This document shows, one piece after another, positions 47,968-57,216 of a DNA stretch of 64,000 bases. Source of the stretch: an uncultured Oceanospirillaceae bacterium (GTDB lineage Bacteria; Pseudomonadota; Gammaproteobacteria; Pseudomonadales; Balneatricaceae); assembly GCA_913057435.1 (NCBI GenBank), contig CAJXNY010000023.1, positions 1 to 64,000 on the forward strand. The letters run 5' to 3'. Position 1 is the stretch's first letter; each line of letters begins with the position of its first letter. A program made the translations under genes and the position numbers. Below the pieces are notes generated by a model that did no database searches, was not told the origin of the DNA, and worked only from the letters and a program-made list of their open reading frames with translations.

Positions 47968-50070
47968 ATGCCAAAGAGCAACCTTGCTGTTATCGCCTCG
48001 CCGACAGATGCTGTCGCTGCCATCGACTGGAATAAAGTCGCCTATCAGATTCAGGTGTCCCGTGCGCTGGATGATCTGGAAGAGGGCACCCTGGTGCCTA
48101 ATAAAGAGGTGCTGTACCAGTTCTCGGCCCGTGGTCATGATCTGAGCCAGATCATTCTGGCCCAGTTGCTGGACCATAAACGCGATGCGGTCAGTGGTTA
48201 TTATCGCTCCCGTCCGCTGATGCTGGGCATTGGCCTGTCGCTGGAAGATGCGCTGGGTGGCCCGCTGATGCGAGCGGGTGGTTATAGTGATGGTCGCGAT
48301 ATTGGCGTAGTGCACAATATGCCCAACCTGGATGGCCCCTGTGGCCTGCCGATGAGTGGCGGTGTTGGCGCGCAATACACGCCGATTGCGGGCTGGGCCC
48401 AGGCGATCCGTTACCATGCAGAAACCCTGAAAGATAACAGTTACGACGGCTCCATCGGGGTCGCCCATGGCGGGGAGGCCTCCTGCTCGACCAACGGTTT
48501 CTGGTCATCACTGACCATCGCCACCACCCAGAAGCTGCCGATGCTGTTTTACATCGAAGACAACGGCTACGGCATCTCCACCACCTCTGATTACCAGACG
48601 CCGGGCCAGAACATTGCGGCTAACCTGGCGTCGTTTAAAAACCTGAAAATTTTTGACGGTGATGGTACTGAGCCTGCCGAAACGGCGCAGCTGATCAGCG
48701 AAGCAGTGGCCTGTGTACGCGCCGGTGAACCCACGCTGATTCGTCTGCAGGTGCCGCGTTTGTGTGGTCACTCGGCTCAGGACACCCAGGGCTACAAAAA
48801 TGCTGCTACGGTGGATGCTGAGAACGCCCGTGACCCGCTGCCAAAACTGAAGGCCTTTATGGTGCCTGCAATGGTGAGCGAAGTGCAGTGGGAGCAGATT
48901 ACCGCCACGGCGCAGGCCGATGTAACGGCAGCGCTGGATGCCGCCCGTGCCCGGCCAGAACCATCTGCGGAAAATATTACTCGCCATGTCTTTGCTGAGC
49001 GCGATGCCAGCGGTACGCTGGAACAGCCACTGCAAGGCGGGCTGGCAGCGAAAGGTATTTTCTCGGCAATGGGCTCGGACCAGCCTCAGCCGGAAGGTCA
49101 GCGAATTAATATGGTCACGGCGATCCGCCGTACCCTGGACAGCGAGCTGGCCAGCAACGACCGCATGGTGGTGTTCGGTGAAGATGTGGGCCCCAAAGGC
49201 GGCGTGCATGCCGTAACGCTGGGCCTGCAGGATAAATACGGTAAAGACCGGGTATTTGATACCTCGCTGTCGGAAGAGGGCATTATTGGTCGCGCACTGG
49301 GCATGGCCCAGGCAGGCATGATGCCGGTGCCGGAAATCCAGTTCCGCAAATATGCCGACCCGGCTGAAGAACAGCTTAACGACACCGGCACCATTCGCTG
49401 GCGCACCAACAACCGCTTTGCTGCACCGATGGTGGTGCGCATGCCCGGTGGATTCTTCAAATGTGGCGACCCATGGCACAGTCAGGCCGCTGAAGTGAAA
49501 TGGGCCCACGCCATTGGCTGGCAGGTTGCTGTGCCATCCAACGCTGCAGACGCCGTGGGCTTGCTGCGCCATGCGCTGCGCGACCACAACCCGACGATCT
49601 TCTTTGAACACCGTAATCTGCTGGACGATATTTCTGCCCGTCGGCCCTATCCGGGCGATGACTACGTGCTGCCTTTTGGCCAGGCCAATGTGCTGACCGA
49701 AGGCACCGAGCTGACCCTGGTGACCTGGGGTGGCATGGTGCCACGGGCACTCAAGGGTGCTGAGATGAGTGGCAAGTCGGTGGAAGTCATCGATCTGCGG
49801 ACGATTTCTCCCTGGGATAAAGACGCTGTTTTTGCCTCAGTGCGTAAAACCAGCCGCTGCATGGTGGTACATGAAGACAACTTCACCGCAGGCTTTGGTG
49901 CCGAAATTGCTGCGGTACTGGCCGATGAATGTTTCTTCGAGCTGGATGCGCCGATTATGCGCGTCACCATGCCGGATGTACCGAGCCCGCACCATCCCGC
50001 GTTGCTGAATGCCGTGGTGCCGACGCCAGAGAAAATTAGCGCACAAATCTGCAAACTGCTGGAGGTGTGA
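47968..50070 (+). CDS. fused E1 alpha-beta of a 2-oxoacid dehydrogenase complex
   Basis: A 700-residue thiamine-diphosphate enzyme from the ATG at 47968 (TGGAGA upstream). The N-terminal half (about 30-360) is E1-alpha-like with the cofactor stretch HGGEASCSTNGFW ... EDNGYGIST; the C-terminal half (about 390-700) is E1-beta-like (VVFGEDVGPKGGVHAVTLGL, DTSLSEEGIIGRALGMA, EIQFRKYADPAEEQL). Separate alpha and beta genes are the commoner form. It would decarboxylate a 2-oxoacid and acylate the lipoyl E2 encoded next. The alpha half is divergent from pyruvate and branched-chain enzymes, so the substrate is open; amine-derived or acetoin-like substrates are possible. Confidence 0.85.
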   Translation: MPKSNLAVIASPTDAVAAIDWNKVAYQIQVSRALDDLEEGTLVPNKEVLYQFSARGHDLSQIILAQLLDHKRDAVSGYYRSRPLMLGIGLSLEDALGGPLMRAGGYSDGRDIGVVHNMPNLDGPCGLPMSGGVGAQYTPIAGWAQAIRYHAETLKDNSYDGSIGVAHGGEASCSTNGFWSSLTIATTQKLPMLFYIEDNGYGISTTSDYQTPGQNIAANLASFKNLKIFDGDGTEPAETAQLISEAVACVRAGEPTLIRLQVPRLCGHSAQDTQGYKNAATVDAENARDPLPKLKAFMVPAMVSEVQWEQITATAQADVTAALDAARARPEPSAENITRHVFAERDASGTLEQPLQGGLAAKGIFSAMGSDQPQPEGQRINMVTAIRRTLDSELASNDRMVVFGEDVGPKGGVHAVTLGLQDKYGKDRVFDTSLSEEGIIGRALGMAQAGMMPVPEIQFRKYADPAEEQLNDTGTIRWRTNNRFAAPMVVRMPGGFFKCGDPWHSQAAEVKWAHAIGWQVAVPSNAADAVGLLRHALRDHNPTIFFEHRNLLDDISARRPYPGDDYVLPFGQANVLTEGTELTLVTWGGMVPRALKGAEMSGKSVEVIDLRTISPWDKDAVFASVRKTSRCMVVHEDNFTAGFGAEIAAVLADECFFELDAPIMRVTMPDVPSPHHPALLNAVVPTPEKISAQICKLLEV

Positions 50071-50071
50071 G

Positions 50072-51367
50072 ATGGGTACCATGATTGAGGTGATGATCCC
50101 GGACGGCCAGCTTGAGGGCACTGAAGCCACACTGCAGAGCTGGCTGGTGGCGCCAGGTGATTTGGTGAAAAAAGACCAGCCGCTGGCCGAACTGGAAACC
50201 GATAAGGTGACGATGGAAGTGGCAGCCCCGGCCGATGGTGTGGTGGCGCAGCTGATCGCGGGTGAAGGTGAACAGGTGGTGGTTGGCATGTTGCTGGCCA
50301 CGCTGGGCGAGGGCAGTGTTAGCGCTGGACCTGTTAGCGAAAGTGAAAACGAAAGCGTGCCCCAGGTCGTTGTCCCCGCCACCGTGCCTGCCGCGCTCAC
50401 TGAGTCGGTGATTCCTGCCGGAACCCGGCTGAGCCCGGCGGTGCGGCGTATTCTCAGTGAGCACGCGGTGGATCTGAACCAGCTGCAAGGCAGCGGCAAA
50501 GGCGGCCGGGTGACCAAGTGTGATCTGCTGGCCTACCTGAAAACGGTTCCGGCCAGCGTCGCGACGCCGGTGCTGAAGGCCCCTGCTCAGGTTCCTGCAC
50601 AACCGGCCGTACCGGTAACGGTTGCTGCTGCGAAACCCGCCACGCAGGCCGGTCAGTCCGGGCTGGCCTCAACACTGCGTCCGCACAGCAAAATGCGCAG
50701 CCACATTGCCGAGCATATGGTCGACAGCCTGCTGCATACTGCGCCCCATGTGACCAGCATCTTTGAAGCAGACCTGTCGGCGATCCAGCGCCATCGGGCG
50801 AAACACAAAGCGGACTTTGCCGATAAGGGCGTCAAACTGACTTACACCGCCTATTTTGTTGCGGCGGCGGCCAAAGCGCTGCAGGCCGTGCCGGAAGTTA
50901 ACAGCCAGTACCATGACGATGTACTGGAGCTGTTTCACGACTGCAACATTGGTGTGGGTACGGCACTGGGTAATGACGGGCTGGTAGTACCGGTGATTCA
51001 GCAGACGCAGGATCTCAACCTGATGGGCATCGCCCGTCGGCTGCAACAGCTGACCGACGCTGCGCGTGATAACAGGCTCAAGCCTGCAGATATGCAGGGC
51101 GGTACGTTTACCATCTCCAACCACGGCGTCAGCGGTTCGCTGGTGGCCACACCGATCATCATCAACCAGCCACAGAGCGCCATTCTGGGCATTGGCAAGC
51201 TGGAGAAACGGGTGATCGTCAAAGAGATTGAAGGGGTGGATACCATGGTGATCCGGCCGATGTGTTATGTCAGTTTGAGCATTGATCATCGCGCACTGGA
51301 CGGTTTTCAGACCAACAGCTTCCTGGCCACGCTGGTTGATGAACTGGAGAGCTGGCCGCTGGATTGA
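50072..51367 (+). CDS. dihydrolipoamide acyltransferase (E2)
   Basis: A 431-residue E2 from the ATG at 50072 (GGAGG six bases upstream; the track start at 50009 lies inside the E1 gene). One lipoyl domain (lipoyl Lys in LETDKVTMEV), a Pro/Ala linker, a peripheral-subunit-binding domain (SPAVRRILSEHAVDLNQLQGSGKGGRVT) and the acyltransferase core ending SIDHRALDGFQ (catalytic His and Asp). It directly follows E1; no dihydrolipoamide dehydrogenase (E3) follows, so a shared E3 must be used. Confidence 0.93.
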   Translation: MGTMIEVMIPDGQLEGTEATLQSWLVAPGDLVKKDQPLAELETDKVTMEVAAPADGVVAQLIAGEGEQVVVGMLLATLGEGSVSAGPVSESENESVPQVVVPATVPAALTESVIPAGTRLSPAVRRILSEHAVDLNQLQGSGKGGRVTKCDLLAYLKTVPASVATPVLKAPAQVPAQPAVPVTVAAAKPATQAGQSGLASTLRPHSKMRSHIAEHMVDSLLHTAPHVTSIFEADLSAIQRHRAKHKADFADKGVKLTYTAYFVAAAAKALQAVPEVNSQYHDDVLELFHDCNIGVGTALGNDGLVVPVIQQTQDLNLMGIARRLQQLTDAARDNRLKPADMQGGTFTISNHGVSGSLVATPIIINQPQSAILGIGKLEKRVIVKEIEGVDTMVIRPMCYVSLSIDHRALDGFQTNSFLATLVDELESWPLD

Positions 51368-51412
51368 ACAGCGACCAGGTGTTGATACTGGCCAGATAAC
51401 GATTTGCACTAC

Positions 51413-51448
51413 AAACCCGATAGCATCCTGGCGCTATCGGGTTTTTTT
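51413..51448 (+). terminator. Rho-independent terminator after the E2 gene
   Basis: AAACCCGATAGC (51413-51424) pairs with GCTATCGGGTTT (51433-51444) and runs into a T-tract. The minus strand also ends with TTT, so it may serve the convergent gene weakly. Confidence 0.92.
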
Positions 51449-51469
51449 TCGTTATTACGAAACAGCGGT

Positions 51470-53140
51470 TTACGGTTGTTTCAACGGGGCGTTGCGCAGG
51501 CCCTCAAGGTTTTCAATGATGCTGCTCATCAGAGCATTATCACTGTCCTGTTTGGTGCGTACCTGCTCAGAGTGGCTATTCAACCGGGCCAGGATTTCCA
51601 GTCGGGACGCATCAAGTGGCATGAACACGGGTTTTTCTGCAGCCTCCTCGGTGTCCTCTTTTTTAACCGCTATTGTTTCCTCGCTCACACTTAGCACCGT
51701 GGTTTGCGCTATTCGTGACGTCTGTTCAGTTTTACGTTCAGTTGCGCCATCCTGTTGCACTACCGGTAAGATGGCTGGTCGGGAGCCTTCCTCTGCAGGC
51801 TGCAATAGCAATTCGAGCATGGTGGGGGGAGGCGGTTCGGTTGGCTCATCTCGGGTGGCCGGTGCCGGTGCAGGAGAGAGTTGATCAAGCAGCTGCTGAT
51901 AACTGGCGGCAAGGTCTGGCTCAGGCGCATCCGTGGGTGTGTCGGCGAGGGCCTGGTTGTGTATTGCCAGGTCCAGCTCCTGAATGCTGGCGACTTGTCC
52001 CTGTTCGGTTAAAAAGACACCGCTGCGTTTCACCTGGCCCAGCAGGTTGTTCTCGCTATCGGTCAGATCGAAAGAGCTGGCCGTTGAACCCAGGTAGATG
52101 GCACCCACGCCCGCGTCTTTCAGGCTTAATAGCTGATCTTCACCCTGCTCATTGCGGGTCCAGACTTTCAGATCAGCAAAGATCTCATCGTTTTCATCAA
52201 TCCATTTATTGCCATCGCCATCGTAACGGGCCAGATCGGCAAACCCTTCGGTGCCCTGAGTGCCGAACAGCTCTGAGCCATCATTGATCTGGCCATCCCT
52301 GTTCATATCCAGCGCGAGAAAGCCGCTGCCCTGGCTGACAAATGAGATCTCTTCTTCGCTGCCATCAGCATCAAGGTCAAAGCTAAAGCTGCTGCTGGTC
52401 AGCCCGGCGGCCCCGCCATCCAGTGAGATCACCAGTGGGTCGATCAGCGTTCTGGCAGCGACCTGCTGAGTCAGGGACTCTTCCAGTTCAAAGTTACGCG
52501 CCATGTCCAGACCCAGGGCAAAATCGACTTTCCGCCCATCATCGGTGGTGATGGTGCCCATTGCGCCCATCTGCAGCCGTTCAGCTTCCTGGAAAAAGTG
52601 CTGCTGGCGAATATCGACTCTGGCCTCAGTGATCCGGTTACCCTCCCCCAGACTGATCTGATCATCGGCACTGATGGCGTTGATCACCGGGTTGCGCAGC
52701 GCAGAGACGTCAATGGTCTGGTTCTCGGTATCTGGTGCAGGCGTGCCTAGCTCAAGTATCGCCCCATAGCGCTGCACGGAGATCGGGTTCACCGGTGGCT
52801 GCAGGTTAATGATGGGTAAGGGGGAGGTGGTTTGTGCACTCTCGATGGTGATATCCCGTTTGATAATACTGCTGACAACGGTGCTGGTCGCTTTGTTTTG
52901 CTGGTAGGTGGTAGTTTGCTCGCCGTCGGTGACGGCTGACAGGCGGGTGGTATTTACCGACTGTGTCGATTGCATCCGGGCTTCATAGGATAGGTCGACC
53001 GTTTCGCGGCGTCCGGCAACCCGTTCATTTTGTTGCAGGATAACCGGTTGGCCAGATGCTGTTCTTTGCTGGCTGTAATCATGATGACTGGTTTTCTGAT
53101 GGGCGCTGTTAAACAGTACCTGGGAGCTGGAAATCTTCAC
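51470..53140 (-). CDS. EF-hand-like calcium-binding protein, function unknown
   Basis: A 556-residue protein without a signal peptide or membrane segment. The middle (about residues 225-320) carries a DPLVISLDGGAAGLTSSSFSFD-type start (short motif VISLDGG) and three Asp-rich loops, DLDADGSEEE, DMNRDGQINDGSE and DGDGNKWIDENDE, which fit EF-hand/dockerin-type calcium sites. The N- and C-terminal thirds are low-complexity, Gln/Thr/Ser- and Pro/Glu-rich. Similar calcium-loop proteins occur in marine gammaproteobacteria, where they are often called hemolysin-like without proof. It stands alone. Confidence 0.7.
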   Translation of the reverse strand: MKISSSQVLFNSAHQKTSHHDYSQQRTASGQPVILQQNERVAGRRETVDLSYEARMQSTQSVNTTRLSAVTDGEQTTTYQQNKATSTVVSSIIKRDITIESAQTTSPLPIINLQPPVNPISVQRYGAILELGTPAPDTENQTIDVSALRNPVINAISADDQISLGEGNRITEARVDIRQQHFFQEAERLQMGAMGTITTDDGRKVDFALGLDMARNFELEESLTQQVAARTLIDPLVISLDGGAAGLTSSSFSFDLDADGSEEEISFVSQGSGFLALDMNRDGQINDGSELFGTQGTEGFADLARYDGDGNKWIDENDEIFADLKVWTRNEQGEDQLLSLKDAGVGAIYLGSTASSFDLTDSENNLLGQVKRSGVFLTEQGQVASIQELDLAIHNQALADTPTDAPEPDLAASYQQLLDQLSPAPAPATRDEPTEPPPPTMLELLLQPAEEGSRPAILPVVQQDGATERKTEQTSRIAQTTVLSVSEETIAVKKEDTEEAAEKPVFMPLDASRLEILARLNSHSEQVRTKQDSDNALMSSIIENLEGLRNAPLKQP

Positions 53141-53364
53141 TGTAGCCTCCTTGCCACCATGGAATTATCTGGTTTTGTTAACCGTTATCGGGCAGCGTTG
53201 TTATAGCTGAATCGGGCGACTGTAACTGAAGGTTATCGGCTGATTCTGTACAAAAATTAAACATAAAAACATAGAGACAGTTGAGTAGCGGTGAATCACG
53301 ACCGGCTGGAGATCATGCTAAGATGACGCTCTTATAAAAACAGAATCAAGGTTGAGGTAGCTGA

Positions 53365-53907
53365 GTGGAAGTTGGTGATCGACTGAAGAAAATTCGTAAG
53401 GTGTATGGCCTGTCGCAGCGTGAGCTGGCCAAGCGTGTCGGCCTGCCTAACAGTACGATCTCGATGATCGAACAGAACCGGGTCAGCCCGTCGGTCAGCT
53501 CACTGAAAAAGATCCTCAGCGGTATCCCAATGTCGGTGACCGAATTCTTCACCGTTGATATGGAAGCTCAGGAAAAAGTGGTGTATCGCTCGGACGAGCT
53601 GGTGGACGTCGGCGGCGAAGGGATCAGTATGAAACTGGTCGGCGGTGCTGAGCGCAAAAACAATCTGGCGTTTCTGATCGAAACCTACGAGCCGGGCTCT
53701 GACACGGGCACCGAGATGGTGGCCCATGAAGGTGAAGAGGCCGGTACCGTGATCGAAGGCTCGGTTGAAATGACGGTCGGCGGTGATGTTTACAGCCTGA
53801 GCACCGGCGACAGTTATACCTTCTCGACCAAAATCCCCCACCGTTTCCGCAATAAAAGCAAAAAAGTCTGCCGTATTATCAGCGCGCACACGCCGCCGAC
53901 ATTCTGA
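53365..53907 (+). CDS. HTH-cupin regulator (PuuR/PauR-like)
   Basis: A 180-residue regulator with an N-terminal XRE helix-turn-helix (about 5-58; LSQRELAKRVGLPNSTISMIEQ) and a C-terminal cupin (about 105-178; HEGEEAGTVIEGSVEMTVGG, SYTFSTKIPHRFRN). This is the layout and length of PuuR of E. coli and PauR of Pseudomonas, which repress putrescine genes. GTG start with GAGGTAG upstream. It is seven kilobases from puuD but in the same polyamine region, and is the best candidate for binding the TGATCA sites. Confidence 0.88.
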   Translation: MEVGDRLKKIRKVYGLSQRELAKRVGLPNSTISMIEQNRVSPSVSSLKKILSGIPMSVTEFFTVDMEAQEKVVYRSDELVDVGGEGISMKLVGGAERKNNLAFLIETYEPGSDTGTEMVAHEGEEAGTVIEGSVEMTVGGDVYSLSTGDSYTFSTKIPHRFRNKSKKVCRIISAHTPPTF

Positions 53908-53935
53908 TCCAGCCGCTGGCTCTGCGGGTGCGGTG

Positions 53936-54730
53936 TTAGCTGTGATGATCCCGGCGCATCGCGCCTGGAGAGCAGCCAAACTGCTTTTTAAATGCCCGTG
54001 AGAAACTCGATGCATCATGGAAACCCAGCTCTTCAGCCAGGGTTGCCAGTGTTTTTCGGCTGCTCAGCAGTTGATGTCTGGCGGCTTGCAGCCGTCGGCT
54101 CATCAGGTATTTTTGTGGGCTGATACCGAACTGCTGCTGGAATATCGCATAAAAGTAACTCTCACTCAGGTTTAGCTTCTGTGCCAATGCTGCGTTTGAT
54201 AGCGGCTGAGATAACGACTGATCGATATAGCGATTAAGTGCGTTAGCATCAATATGGCCACGCCTCACCGGTCTGGTCTTTTCCGGTAAATAAAGGCTGC
54301 ATAACTGGGTCATAAATAGCGATACCAGCTGGCAGTTCAGCGCCTGAGCGTGGTGCTGGTTACTTTGTTTTAATTGCTGGGCGGCAAAATCAAGCAGGGG
54401 CAGTGCCTCAGGACTTAACGAGACAAATTCTGGCTGTTTGAACAGGGTGTCTTTAAAGGACAGCCCGCAGGCAAGTTCCAGCGCCTGTATATAAGGGTCT
54501 GTTGCTGAAATATCGATGACCAGCAGTTCACTGTCTTCGCTTAAACCATTAAAGGTATGTACGGCGCTATTCGGGACAATCGCCAGGGTGCCGTTATCCA
54601 GCAGGCTGCCATGTGTCTCGAACTCGCATGCCATCTTGCCGCGCCAGCCAAACAACAATTGCGAAAAATCATGACAGTGCTCCCCGCTTTGCCGGGCGAT
54701 CATATTTCTGCGTGCCTGGCTGTGGGTCAC
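53936..54730 (-). CDS. AraC-family regulator
   Basis: A 264-residue protein with an N-terminal cupin-like sensor (about 10-90) and a C-terminal AraC double helix-turn-helix (about 160-260; LSNAALAQKLNLSESYFYAIFQQQFGISPQKYL and LATLAEELGFHDASSFSRAFKKQFGCSPGAMR). Divergent from the ornithine-cyclodeaminase-family gene, which it probably controls. Confidence 0.9.
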   Translation of the reverse strand: MTHSQARRNMIARQSGEHCHDFSQLLFGWRGKMACEFETHGSLLDNGTLAIVPNSAVHTFNGLSEDSELLVIDISATDPYIQALELACGLSFKDTLFKQPEFVSLSPEALPLLDFAAQQLKQSNQHHAQALNCQLVSLFMTQLCSLYLPEKTRPVRRGHIDANALNRYIDQSLSQPLSNAALAQKLNLSESYFYAIFQQQFGISPQKYLMSRRLQAARHQLLSSRKTLATLAEELGFHDASSFSRAFKKQFGCSPGAMRRDHHS

Positions 54731-54858
54731 CGGACTCTCCTCAAATAACGCTTCCGGCTGCCGGAATAGTCTGGGTCAAAAACTGCATAGCCTGCGCCAA
54801 CGACGAAAAAGCTGCAGCCTTTATCATGGCGGTGAGACTACCAATAAGAGATTCCATT

Positions 54859-55815
54859 ATGCAATTGAATAGCGCGCAAGTCCGGGCCGCGCTGCCATGG
54901 CCTGCTCTGATTGCAGCCCTGCAGACGATATTCACCCGCCAGGTTCATTCACCGATACGCCATCACCATACGTTGCAGGTACCGGACGAACCGGAAGCGA
55001 CACTGCTGTTAATGCCCGCCTGGCTGGAAGGTGAGTTTTATGGTGTTAAGCAGGTAGGTGTATTCCCAGGAAATAGCGCCCGCAACCTGCCCGGACTGAG
55101 CAGTCATTACATGCTGAGTTGTGGTCGTACCGGCCAGCCACTGGCACAGCTCGATGGCAACGAACTGACGGGCCGACGGACGGCCGCTGCCTCCGCACTG
55201 GCATCAGGCTTTCTGTCTCGCGAAGATGCCAGTGAGTTGTTGATGGTGGGTGCTGGCCGAATGGCCCGCCAGCTGATCCCTGCGCATATGTCGGTGCGAA
55301 ATATTCGCCGGGTGCGTATCTGGGCTCGCAATGCTGACGCGGCTGCTACTCTGGCTGCGGAACTGCAAGCGGACGGTATTGATGCACTGGCCTGTGATCG
55401 TGATGGGCTGGAAGCCGCTGCCCGTCAGGCGGACATTATCAGTTGTGCGACGATGGCAACCGTACCGCTGATTCAGGGGGAGTGGCTTAAGCCGGGTGCG
55501 CATCTGGATCTGGTCGGCAGTTTTACCCCGACCATGCGTGAGACTGATGATGAGTCGATGCGGCGCTGCGCTATTTTTGTCGATGTTAAAAATGCAGCCC
55601 TGCAGGAAACCGGTGAACTGATTATGCCGATCCGCGATGGCGTGATTAGCGCTGATCACATTCAGGCCGAGCTGTCGCAGCTGTGCGGCGGGGAGCATAC
55701 CGGCCGTGCCGCGCTGGCCAATCCTGACTCGGCGATCACCCTGTTTAAATCCGTCGGTGATTCCAGAGAGGATCTGGCCGCGGCGATGCTGGCCTACCAG
55801 TCTCTGATGACATAG
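54859..55815 (+). CDS. ornithine cyclodeaminase/mu-crystallin-family reductase
   Basis: A 318-residue protein from the ATG at 54859; the track start is far inside the divergent araC gene. The NAD(P)-binding LLMVGAGRMARQLIPAH (about residues 125-141), the substrate Lys in GVKQVGVFPGN and the DLVGSFTPTMRE motif fit the ornithine cyclodeaminase/ketimine reductase family. With an amino-acid dehydrogenase next to it, reduction of a cyclic imine such as pyrroline-2-carboxylate is more likely than ornithine cyclisation. Co-oriented with the broken FAD gene 94 bp on. Confidence 0.85.
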   Translation: MQLNSAQVRAALPWPALIAALQTIFTRQVHSPIRHHHTLQVPDEPEATLLLMPAWLEGEFYGVKQVGVFPGNSARNLPGLSSHYMLSCGRTGQPLAQLDGNELTGRRTAAASALASGFLSREDASELLMVGAGRMARQLIPAHMSVRNIRRVRIWARNADAAATLAAELQADGIDALACDRDGLEAAARQADIISCATMATVPLIQGEWLKPGAHLDLVGSFTPTMRETDDESMRRCAIFVDVKNAALQETGELIMPIRDGVISADHIQAELSQLCGGEHTGRAALANPDSAITLFKSVGDSREDLAAAMLAYQSLMT

Positions 55816-55909
55816 CGGACTTGTTCCATCCTTGGGGGTACGTCGGCCCCTTTTTCTGATGGATATTGTGAATAGCAATGAAACCGGCGTGAGCGGGGGA
55901 ATCGGGATA

Positions 55910-57178
55910 ATGGAACATCATGCACAGCCAGAGGCAGTGACACACTCAGTTGCTGTGATCGGGGCGGGTGTGGTTGGCCTCTGTACTGCACTGGAAGCAC
56001 AGCGCTATGGCTATGCGGTCACCCTGTTTGATCGTGACACGCCGGGCAACGGCGCGTCTTTCGGCAACGCAGGCTATCTGGCAACTGAGCTGGTGGCCCC
56101 GCTGGCCACGCCGAAAACTGTGGCCGGGGCTTTGCCTATGCTGCTGGACCCCAACGGCCCGCTGTCTTTGCCATAGAGATACCTGCACCGCAGCCTGCCC
56201 TGGCTGGCGCGCTTTGTTAAAGCGGCCTGGCCAGCGCAGGTCGCCAGAGGCCAGCAGGCGCTGACGCAGCTGAATCAGCGGGCGGTGGAGGCCTGGCAGC
56301 AGTGCCTGGCGGATATTGATGCCAGTGAAATGCTGGTTCAGTCGGGTTACCTGCTGGTCTGGGAGTCTGCATCGAAGCTGGATGACGCGCGCGGTCATGC
56401 GGACTGGCTGCAAGAGCAGGGCATTGAAACCGAGCTGGTGCAGGGGGCACGGCTGGCGATGCTGGAACCTGAACTGGCACCCCAGCTAAGTCATGCACTT
56501 TACTTCCCTGATGCCTGTCAGATCAGTGATCCATTTCAGCTGTGCCAGCGGCTGGCCGCTGCCTTTCAGGCCCGAGGCGGACGTTTTATCCAGCAGCCGG
56601 TTGAGCGACTGGAGCCAGATCAGCATTCGGTGACGGTACACAGCAACATTGACGCTTTCTGCTTTGATCAGGCGGTGGTATGTGCCGGTGCCTGGAGTAC
56701 TGAACTGTTGCAGGGGCTGGGCGTTAAGGTGCCACTGGAAGCGGAACGCGGTTATCACCTGACCTATGCAACAGAGTCGGTGCAGTTAAACCACACCATA
56801 GGCTCAGCCGAGCGGCGGATGGTGATGAGTGCGCTGGGCAGCGGTATTCGGGTGGTGGGCATGACCGAGTTTGGTGGCCTGACACTGGCACCGCTGGCGC
56901 GTGGTTTCAGAGCCTTGCAACATCATGCCCAGGGGCTGTTTCCGGCGCTGGCAGGGCCCGATGTCACTGCGAAACAGTGGATGGGGCCTCGGCCGACACT
57001 GCCCGATTCATTGCCGGTGATTGATCGCCATCCGCAATATCCGAGTCTTTTATTTACCTTTGGCCATCAGCACCTGGGGCTGACCCAGGCGGCTGTCAGC
57101 GCGCAGCTGGTGGTTAGCCTGATGCGACACAAGCCCCCCGCGATAGATACCCAGCCGTTTCGTGTCGATCGTTTTTAA
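55910..57178 (+). pseudogene. FAD-dependent D-amino-acid dehydrogenase (DadA-like), interrupted by an in-frame TAG
   Basis: The FAD-binding start (VAVIGAGVVGLCTALEAQRYGY) and FGNAGYLATE are followed by a TAG at 56174-56176, after which the same frame continues with RYLHRSLPWLARF and runs intact to 57178 (SLPVIDRHP, FTFGHQHLGLTQAAVSAQL). DadA-type enzymes have a Trp at about this place (WRYLPR...LPWL), so TGG to TAG is the simplest change. The whole gene would be about 422 codons. A sequencing error or suppression is possible. It probably oxidises a D-amino acid or D-hydroxyproline to an imine for the upstream reductase. Confidence 0.85.
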
Positions 57179-57216
57179 CGACTCGGCTTTCACCTCGTCT
57201 GCTGGGTGGCTGATGG

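Noticed and set aside
48508-49611. 367-codon minus-strand frame
   Set aside because: Antisense to the E1 fusion gene; shadow frame.
56285-57178. independent 297-residue oxidoreductase gene as listed in the ORF track
   Set aside because: It lacks the FAD-binding start and continues in frame from the upstream frame across one TAG, so it is the 3' part of one broken gene.
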